A DNA stretch of 64,000 bases from Stomoxys calcitrans (Eukaryota; Arthropoda; Insecta; Diptera; Muscidae). The translations under genes were made by a program, and so were the position numbers. Below, one piece after another: positions 56,615 to 64,000 of the stretch (positions within the stretch are counted from its first letter, which is position 1; each line of letters opens with the position of its first letter). The DNA is taken from positions 151,993,501-152,057,500 of the forward strand of contig NC_081556.1 in assembly GCF_963082655.1 (NCBI RefSeq). The letters run 5' to 3'. Under the pieces are notes generated by a model that worked only from the letters and a program-made list of their open reading frames with translations, did no database searches and was not told where the DNA came from.

Positions 56615-57230
56615 GGATGGTGCAAGGTCAGGGCTATATGGTGGATGCATCAAAAGTTCCCAGCCACGCTCACTCAGTTTTTGGCGAGTGACCAAAGATG
56701 TGTGCGGTCTAGCTTTGTCCTTGTGGAATATGACACCTATACGATTGACCAATTCTGGTCGCTTCTCCTTGATGGCTGTATTCAATTTGTCCAATTGTTG
56801 ACAGTAAATATCCGAATTAATCGTTTGGTTCCTTGGAAGCAGCTCAAAATATACCACACCCTTCCAATCCCACCAAACAGACAGCATAACCATCTTTTGG
56901 TATCCGTATCGCAGAGGTTAGCATGACCGCCTATGACGCTGAACGCCTGTGTTCGAATCCTGGCGAGACCATCAGAAAAAATTTTCAGCGGTGGTTTTCC
57001 CATCCTAATGCTGGCAACATTTGTGGAGCACAATGCCATGTAAAACTTCTTATCAAAAGAGGTGTCGAATACTGCGGCACGCTGTTCGAACTCGACTATA
57101 AAAGGGGGGTCCTTATCATTGAGCTTAAACTTGAATCGGACTGCACTCATTGATATGTGAGAAATTTGTTGTTTTTGGTACATAAAGTACCATTTATATG
57201 CCCTTCAACTTACCAGCGAACCAAATGCCT
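56615..57230 (-). pseudogene. Mariner transposase fragment interrupted by a SINE
   Basis: The minus frame from 56893 reads MVMLSVWWDWKGVVYFELLP, then RPELVNRIGVIFHKDKARPH with the second catalytic D. The fragment is truncated at HPPYSPDLAPS, just where the third aspartate (DD34D) should follow. A SINE at 56903-57172 splits the sequence; the mariner strand appears to resume at 57181. Confidence 0.75.
56903..57172 (+). mobile_element. SINE copy inserted in the mariner fragment
   Basis: Head TATCGCAGAGGTTAGCATGA, B box GTGTTCGAATCCTGG, body, end GATATGTGAGAAATTTG. An 8-bp TTTTGGTA duplication flanks it (56895-56902 and 57173-57180). Confidence 0.8.
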
Positions 57231-57269
57231 GATGTCAGACAATGTTGAACAAATTCTGAACTCTTCGGA

Positions 57270-57541
57270 CGGACAGGCGTCGGTCCGTACTTCCGTCTGT
57301 CTGTCGACAGCACGCTAACTTTCGAAACTTTCGGTCCATAACCTGATATAGCTGTCATTTAAACCGATTTTGGGTCTTGACTTCTTGAGCCTCTAGAGGA
57401 CGCATCCGATTTGAATGCATTTTTGCACGAAGTATTTTGTTATGATATCCAACAAGAAGGAAAAGAATTCGACAAATGCGATCCATGGTGGAGGGTATAT
57501 AAGATTCGGCCCGGCCGAGCTTAGAACGCTTTACTTGTTTA
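57270..57541 (-). mobile_element. DINE-like type I element, internally deleted
   Basis: GTCCGTACTTCCGTCTGTC and one or two core units, then ATCCATGGTGGAGGGTATAT and TTCGGCCCGGCCGAGCTTAG. Most of the core array is missing. Confidence 0.7.
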
Positions 57542-57889
57542 ATCTACTTTTAAACACCAATGTTCTGAGATCTTTGTTTTCACGATGGGTCTACAATTCC
57601 TTCTGCAGTGTTTTTGAGGATGGAGCAGCCATCAAAAACCTTTCACTTGGCATCTATATTTTTCCAATCCGCTGACAGATCCGTCTGGTAGGTTCTGTGG
57701 TGGAATTTTACTCCAGGTTGTTTTACCCCAATTTTTTCTTTAGAATTTTTAAGATACGAAGATAACATTTCACTAATAACAATGAACCAATATCCGATAT
57801 CTGGTGTTCTTCAAAATAATTACAAACGAAAAAATCGTCTAAATCTTCTTTGTAAGGTTTTTTTTTGCCTGTTAAGCGAAGATTATTTT
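57542..57889. other. Unassigned AT-rich spacer
   Basis: Nothing recognised between two DINE-like elements. Confidence 0.5.
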
Positions 57890-58903
57890 TATACCCTGCA
57901 CTATAGGATGGGGGTATAGTAATTTCGTCATTCCGTTTGCAATACCCCGAAATATGCGTCTAAGATTTCATAAAGTACATAAATTCTTCATTGTCATGAC
58001 ATTTTAAATCGATCTAGCCATCTTCACAAATAATTTTTATTGGTGTAGATCGGTTGGGATTTTAAATGGGCCAAATCGGTCCATGTTTCGATATAGCTGT
58101 CTCAGAAACCAATCTTAGGTCTTGACTATTTGAGCTTCTAGAAGGCGCAATTCTTATTTGATTTGGCTGAAAATTTTCACATATTTGGTATTACTTCCAA
58201 CAAGTGTTCCTAGTATGGTCTAAATCGGATCATAACCTGATATAGCTGTCATATAAACCGACCTTGGGTCTTGACTTCTTGAACTTCTAGTGAGCGCAAT
58301 GCTTACCCGAATTCCACCAAAAACTATGCCAAGTGTGGTCTTAATCAGTCTATAACCTGATATAGCCGCCATATAAACCGATCTCCCGATTAGACCTCTT
58401 GGGCTTCTAGAGGGAGCAATTCTTATCCAATTTGTTTGAAATTTAGCATATGTCGTTTTGGTATGATTTCCAACAACTGTTCTATATATGGTCTAAATCA
58501 GTTGATAACCTGATATGTTAATTTGTGTACAAACTACAGGTCGCAAATTTCATCCAATCGTCTTCAAATTTGGTATGGGCATCTTTTTGGCCTAGAAACG
58601 AAATCTATTGAAATTGGAAAAATCGTTTCAGATTTGGATATAGCTGCCATAAAAACCGATCTCCCACTTTGACTTTCTGAGTCCCAAGAGGGCGCAATTA
58701 TTACTAGAATTACCTCAAATTTTTAAGGTGGTGCTTTTCTATGACTTTTAACAGCCATGACAAGTACAGTCCATATCGGTCAATAACTTGATATAGCTCA
58801 TATATATATATGAAAAAGCCTCTCAAAGAACTTGACAAATGCGATCCATGGTGAAGGGCATATAAGATTCGGTCCAGCCGAACTAAACACGCTTTTACTT
58901 GTT
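57890..58903 (-). mobile_element. DINE-like type I element with type III insert in its core
   Basis: Starts TATACCCTGCACTATAGGATGG and ends GATTCGGTCCAGCCGAACTA then CACGCTTTTACTTG. The core at 58514-58640 matches the type III core at 56352-56480 almost base for base (CATCCAATCGTCTTCAAATT, TTTTTGGCCTAGAAACGAAA). Confidence 0.75.
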
Positions 58904-59986
58904 ATTACATAATTCTCATCTTATTTTTCTCTCCATAGCAAATTTTCATCCTGAATCATTGAATGCACAGACCCAAAATAGACCATTTGTAATTCTAAAT
59001 GTAAAAGTCCTTTTGGTAATACCAACGTTGGCAAATCATTTTGCATACTGATGCACTTTGAATGAATATCCTTCGAATAAACCAAAAACAGACTTAATCT
59101 CTTGTTTTAAATAAACGTTTATTGTATTTGTTCAAGCAGCAAACGATTTAAGCATCACATTCATGCGTCGTTTTCTTATTTTCATTGTAACAAAGCATCC
59201 GTTCGTTCGTTCGCTTTCTCAACTGGGATTTCCTGGAGGGAGACCATCGCACAGCGAGTGAAATGGAATCCTTTATTTTTCGGTTCCTTTGTTAATTTGC
59301 GTGAATGGAATTCTAAAATTGCGCACGAATTAAAAATCAATTGTTAAACGTTTAATTTGGTGAATCTGACAAATCCTTTGCTAAGTAGTTTCGTAAACGA
59401 TTTGCATACATTTTACATAATCAGCTTAGCCCACACCAGCACACGGGCACTACATGTCGCAAAGAACACACGCAGGGTGTAAGCGGGGTAACGACACGGG
59501 CAACAACACCTACGCCACATAGATGGTAGAAAGAAAACAAAAGCCATTGTACTGGCTACACCTCCCCAGCACACACACACACACACACACACTCTCACTC
59601 TTACAGAGGCTCATCCTTTGAGTCTTTATAGCCGCTCTCAGCATTGACAGCATTAACCTCTATTCCTTTCAGCATTTTTTTTTTGGCGGCAGCCTTTTGC
59701 ATAGGCGGCTTAAATTCATTCCAAGGCACTGCCTTAAAGCAATTTAAACTCCGGGATTATGTCGGCTTCAGAACTGAGTCAGTGTTTAGGAGTAGACACG
59801 ATTATCCTGCCTACAGGAAAACGTAACAGGCATTCCTTGCGTACTTTCATTCAACCAGTCATTTTTCATTCATAGCGGCTATGTTGGGCTGCAGAGTCTT
59901 CTGCTACGTGCTGTCATGAAAACTATTTCACTGCCTATGGCTAGAGTTGGGCTTTAAACGATTGCAATAAAAAAGAAGAGGTAAAA
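58904..59986. other. Unassigned stretch with a CA microsatellite
   Basis: A (CA)n run lies at about 59569-59592. No supported gene was recognised, and the short frames in this stretch have no domain. Confidence 0.45.
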
Positions 59987-60991
59987 AACAAGTAAAAGCG
60001 TGCAAAGTTCGGCCGGGCCGAATCTTATATACCCTCCACCATGTATCGCACTTGTCCGGTATCTCTTTAAAGGCAATCAAGGAAAATGGATAAGAATTTC
60101 TATGCTCGGGAGTTCGGCTTATATGGGAGCTATATCCGGTTATGAACCGCTTCAGACCATATCTAGCATATATGTTGAAGGTCACAGGAGAAGTCATTGT
60201 GCAAAATTTCAGCCAATTCGGACAAGAACTGCGTCCTCTAGGGGTTCAAGAAGTGCAATCGTGATATCGGTTTATATGGGAACTATATCAGATCTTAGAC
60301 CTATTCTGGCCATACATAGCAAGTACGGTGAAGGTCATATGACAAGACTTGCGCCCTCTTGGCGCACAAGAAATACAATCAGGAGATCGATTTATATGGG
60401 AGGTATATCTGGTTATAAACCTATTTAGATCATTCACGGCATAGTTGTTAAAAATCGAACCAAAACATCTCATGCTAAATTTCAGCCAAATAGGATAATA
60501 ATTGCGCCATCTAGAGGCAAAAGAAGTCAAGATTCGAGATCGGTATATATGGCAGCTATATAAGGTTATGAACCGATTGGAACCATTCTTGGCACATTTG
60601 TTGAAAGTTAAAACAAAGCTCCTCATGCGAAATTTCAGCGGAATTGGACAAGAATTGCACATATCTAGAGCCTCAAGAAGTCAAGGTCCGAAATCAGTTT
60701 ATACTGCACCTATAGCAATACATGGAGCGATATGGCCCATTTACAATCCCAATCAACCTTTACTAATAGCAAGTATTTGTGCAAAATTTTCAAACGCCTA
60801 ACTTTACTCCTCTCGAAGTTAGCTTGCTTTTGGCAGACAGATGGACGGACAGACGGACGGACAAGGCTAGATCGACTCAAACTGTCATGACGATCAAGAA
60901 TATATGTACCTTATGGGGTCTTAGACCAATATTTAGAAGACTTACAAACGGATGACGAAGTTAGTATACCCCCATCCTATGGTGGAGTGTA
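59987..60991 (+). mobile_element. Complete DINE-like type I element
   Basis: AACAAGTAAAAGCGTGC and TTCGGCCGGGCCGAA at the left, about five core units, then GACGGACAGACGGACGGACA and ATACCCCCATCCTATGGTGG at the right. The next DINE-like left end (AACAAGTAAAAATGTGC) begins immediately, so two elements are in tandem. Confidence 0.8.
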
Positions 60992-61043
60992 TAACAAGTA
61001 AAAATGTGCTAAGTGCTTCCGGGCCGAACGTTGGATACACACT

Positions 61044-61410
61044 ACCATGTATAGGCCTAGGTCTAGGTCTAGGTCTAGGTCTAGGTCTAGGTCTAGGTCT
61101 AGGTCTAGGTCTAGGTCTAGGTCTAGGTTTAGGTCTAGGTCTAGGTCTAGGTCTAGGTCTAGGTCTAAGTCTAGGTCTAAGTCTAGGTCTAGGTCTAGGT
61201 CTAGGTCTAGGTCTAGGTCTAGGTCTAAGTCTAGGTCTAGGTCTAGGTCTAGGTCTAGGTCTAGGTCTAAGTCTAGGTCTAAGTCTAGGTCTAGGAATAG
61301 GTCTAGGTCTAGGTCTAAGTCTAGGTCTAGGTCTAAGTCTAGGTCTAGGTCTAAGTCTAGGTCTAGGTCTAAGTCTAGGTCCAGGTCTAAGTATAAGTCT
61401 AGGTCTAGGT
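61044..61410 (+). repeat. (CTAGGT)n hexanucleotide array
   Basis: About 60 units of CTAGGT with scattered CTAAGT variants, the latter denser towards the right end. It starts just after a DINE-like left terminus. Leu-Gly, Arg-Ser and Arg-Pro frames across it are artefacts. Confidence 0.97.
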
Positions 61411-62133
61411 GTATATCGGAAAAAGATGCTGAAGGGACTTAAACAACTTCCTATTCCAAATTTTGTCAATATCGGGTAACAAATACGATTTCTACGGGCT
61501 CAAGACCCTAAATCGGGAGACCCGTCTATCCACATCCAAACATTATGCGTGTTTGACCATATTCGACAAGGCTATTGAGAAGTTTAATACTACTCAATGT
61601 TAGAAATTTCAGCGAATTCCGGTAAAAATGCGCCTTTTATAGGCTCAAGGCCTTAAATAGCGAGATCGCTTTATATGCCATCTATATCCTATATCGATGG
61701 CTATCCGCTTCTAAAGCTGGTGACATTTATAAGGCACTTTGCGCTGCAAAAACTTCTTCCCAAAGAGTTGTCGCACTGCGGCACGCCGTTCGGAATTGGC
61801 TCTTAAAAAGGAGGCCCCTTATAATTGAGCTTAGGCTTGAATCGGACAGCACTCATTCATATTAGTGAAGTTTGTCAACGTTCGCTAATGGAATTTTCAT
61901 GGGTAAATTTTAATTTTCAATAAAACTCACTTGAGAAAACTTCAACAAAATTCAGACAATAAATTCATCTTTTATGGGCTCAAGACCCAAAACCGAAACA
62001 TCGAAACATATGGCAGCTATATCCAAATATGATCCGGTTTGGACAAATCAAGGGCTTAACCTTCGCATAGAAAAAATATGAAGCTGTGCTAAAATTCAGC
62101 TCAATATCTCCATTTTTAACGGCTGTGGCGTGA
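61411..62133 (+). mobile_element. DINE-like type II core, split by a SINE fragment
   Basis: Units with AAATCGGGAGACCCGTCTAT, GCGCCTTTTATAGGCTCAAG and CATATGGCAGCTATATCC. A SINE piece interrupts it at about 61700-61915, and a second SINE follows at 62134. Confidence 0.6.
61700..61915 (+). mobile_element. SINE copy, 5'-truncated
   Basis: It lacks the tRNA-like head and starts in the body (CTAAAGCTGGTGACATTT), with GTCGCACTGCGGCACGCCG and the end TGGAATTTTCATGGG. Diverged. Confidence 0.7.
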
Positions 62134-62442
62134 ACAGGCCAAAGTAGCGCAGAGGCTGGCATGTCCGCCTATGATGCTGAATGGCTGGGTTTGAATCCTG
62201 ACGAGGCCATCGGCAAAATTTTTCAGTGGTGGCGTTTCCTTCCTAATGCTGGCAACGTTTGTGAGGTACTATGCCATGTAAAAACTTCTCTCCAAGAGGT
62301 GTCGCACTGTAGCACGCCGTTCGGACTCGGTTATAAAAAGGAGGCTCCTTATCATTGGACTTAAACTTGAATCGGACTACAAGAAGTTTGCCCCTGTTCC
62401 TTAGTGGAATGTTAATTGGCAAAATTTGCATTTTTTTGCATT
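62134..62442 (+). mobile_element. SINE copy with target duplication
   Basis: Head AGGCCAAAGTAGCGCAGAGG, B box GGGTTTGAATCC, full body, end TTAATTGGCAAAATTTGCAT. Flanks TGTGGCGTGA (62124-62133) and TGTAGCGTGA (62443-62452) form a 10-bp duplication with one mismatch. Confidence 0.85.
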
Positions 62443-62699
62443 TGTAGCGTGATTGTAACAGACGTTTCGGCAGACACAAGGAAATTGTTATAACGTCTTA
62501 AATAGTTAGGCCGCGCTAAATCTTGGGTACCAACCACCATGGATGTCACTAAAAGTGTATGCTTATTAACTTAGTTGAATCATACTTGGCACGGATATTT
62601 GATGTCATAACAGAAATTTGTTTGCCATATTTCAGATGAAAATTAAGTCTTCTAGACGTTCAAGAAGTCAAATCCGGGGATCGCTTTATAAGGGAGCTA

Positions 62700-62931
62700 C
62701 AGGGTGGCTGATGAAAGCCGCTACCAAAAAAAAATGTAATAACTTTTTTTCTATTTAATAATAATAATTTAATAATTAATTTAATTAATTAATTAATTAA
62801 TTTAATTAATAATAATTTAATAATTAATTTAATAATTTAATTTAACATGAATAAAAGAAAAATGTATTCCATACACCGAAAAAAAAATGTAGCAATATTC
62901 ATCATTGTAGCAATATTCATCAGCCACCCTG
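62700..62931 (-). mobile_element. 232-bp MITE, copy 2 (opposite orientation)
   Basis: It is the reverse complement of the copy at 55860-56091 and has the same length, with TIRs CAGGGTGGCTGATGAA / TTCATCAGCCACCCTG and TA on both sides (62698-62699 and 62932-62933). The AT-rich centre and the duplicated ATGAATATTGCTACA are also shared. Confidence 0.88.
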
Positions 62932-63251
62932 TATATCACTTTACACACAGATACGCATATACTTCACCCGGATGTTGGGTGTCAAGACAGAATACCTTGT
63001 GGGAAATTTCAGCCAAATCGGATGACAATTGAGACCTCGAGGGGCCCAAGACGTAAAAACCGGGATCAGTTTATCAAATATGAACCCATATCAATAAAAA
63101 GTATCGATGCAGTATTGCAGGCCTATATCTTTATTCGTTTGGACGCTATCGTGATTTCGACAAACAGGAAAACGGACATGGCTAGATCGACTCAGTATGT
63201 CAAGACGATGAAGAATGTTTGTGTGTACTTCTTAGGGTCTCAGATCAATAT

Positions 63252-63297
63252 TTCGAAGCGAAACGAACTGCTGGTTTTCAGTTCGTTTCGCTTCGAA
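63252..63297. repeat. Perfect 19-bp inverted repeat
   Basis: Arms at 63252-63270 and 63279-63297 are exact reverse complements (TTCGAAGCGAAACGAACTG) with an 8-base loop, CTGGTTTT. It lies next to a DINE-like terminus. Confidence 0.9.
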
Positions 63298-63358
63298 GGA
63301 GGAAGGGCAAAAGTCGGGCGGTGCCGACAGTATAATACCCTACACCTACCCGACAAGT

Positions 63359-64000
63359 AAAATGTGGAAGCTATATCAAATTCAGAACCAATTTTGATAG
63401 TCCTCGGTGCATGTTTTCAGGGTTATCTTTTACCCTATCAAATTTCGAGCAACTATATTCAAAGTGTAATAACAATGGTTAACAAATTTCAACACTATTG
63501 CAAATTACCCAAAAACTGACGACCATACATAAGGGAGCTATGTCTAAATTTGAATCGATTCCGAGCAAACTTCCCAGGTGATGGCCGAGGAAAGCGTTAC
63601 CCAAAATTTTGGCAAGATTGGTCAATAAATGCGCTTGCAGCGGCTCTAAATGCGAAAATCGGGCGATATACATATATCAGAGCTATATCTAAATCTGAGC
63701 CGATTTCTATAAAATTCACCAGCAAGGTCGAGAGTCATAAGAAAATCCTTCTAGCCAAATTTCGAGAGAATCGGTTAACAAATTAGCACGTTATTGCAAT
63801 ATTTCTCAAAATCGGTCGAACTATATAGCTATATCGAAATTTGAACCCATTTAGAGCAAACTTTTCAGATATTGTGGTAGTCGTTGAGATAGGCGTTGTG
63901 CAAAATTTTGGCAAGATTGGTCAATAAATTCGTTTACAGTGGGTCAAGAAGTGAAAATCGGGTGATATATATATATATATATATATATAATAGCTATATC
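63359..64000 (+). repeat. DINE-like type III core array, running off the window
   Basis: Units with AATTTTGGCAAGATTGGTCA repeat near 63601 and 63903, with AGCTATATCTAAATCTGAGC between. A (TA)n run lies at about 63965-63989. Right boundary unknown. Confidence 0.6.

Larger units (their letters stand above)
62453..63358 (+). mobile_element. DINE-like remnant carrying a MITE, type III right end
   Basis: Contains ACCAACCACCATGGATG, core pieces and a right end with GGGCAAAAGTCGGGCGGTGC and ATACCCTACACC. A MITE sits at 62700-62931 and a perfect hairpin at 63252-63297. Confidence 0.55.

Noticed and set aside
61044..61410. Telomere-type repeat
   Set aside because: The unit is CTAGGT, not the insect TTAGG, and flies lack TTAGG telomeres. 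It is flanked by dispersed repeats.
60942..61479. Arg-Ser, Leu-Gly and Arg-Pro repeat proteins
   Set aside because: Translation of (CTAGGT)n; the Arg-Ser frame is not an SR splicing protein.

Overview
The window looks like intergenic and intronic DNA of a higher fly, most likely a muscid or other calyptrate (inferred). It is AT-rich and packed with INE-1/DINE-1-like repeats carrying a TTCGGCCGGGCCGAA palindrome and GTCCGTCTGTC runs. It also holds a tRNA-derived SINE family, a BEL/Pao LTR retrotransposon, an R1-clade non-LTR retrotransposon, mariner-type debris and MITEs. The only host gene I can support is part of an inositol-pentakisphosphate 2-kinase gene (Ipk1): two minus-strand exons at 5628-6346 and 4308-4463. 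Their splice sites and reading phase agree, but the rest of the gene is not recognisable here.

Layout. 1-3740: repeats, including a DINE-like element with an exact 153-bp tandem array and a mariner-type MITE inside it. 4308-6346: Ipk1 exons. About 6700-8520: a 21-22-bp minisatellite organised into a 697-bp higher-order duplication. 9290-16600: a SINE, DINE-like elements and a probable non-autonomous Helitron (11438-12611). 16700-26890: a GTACC-rich repeat region broken up by a DINE-like element, a rearranged SINE and a complete, very young BEL/Pao element (19895-26749; LTRs identical except for one homopolymer base; 5-bp target duplication CTTGT). 26900-36220: mostly unassigned sequence with three SINE copies, a degraded non-LTR reverse transcriptase and one DINE-like element. 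36225-43427: a DINE-like element runs into a large (GATAAT)n array that is split by a 5.3-kb R1-clade retrotransposon with an intact 1000-codon ORF2 and a damaged ORF1. 43428-64000: more DINE-like elements of three terminus types, an RNase H-bearing non-LTR tail, transposase remnants, SINEs, a (CTAGGT)n array and two nearly identical 232-bp MITEs in opposite orientations.

How it fits together. This is a nested transposon landscape. The BEL ORF and the R1-clade ORF2 are the only long intact element frames. The other coding traces are truncated, frameshifted or stopped. The most interesting single structure is the R1-clade element seated inside a hexanucleotide microsatellite, because that clade is known for target-specific insertion. 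All family assignments come from reading motifs. No database search was run.
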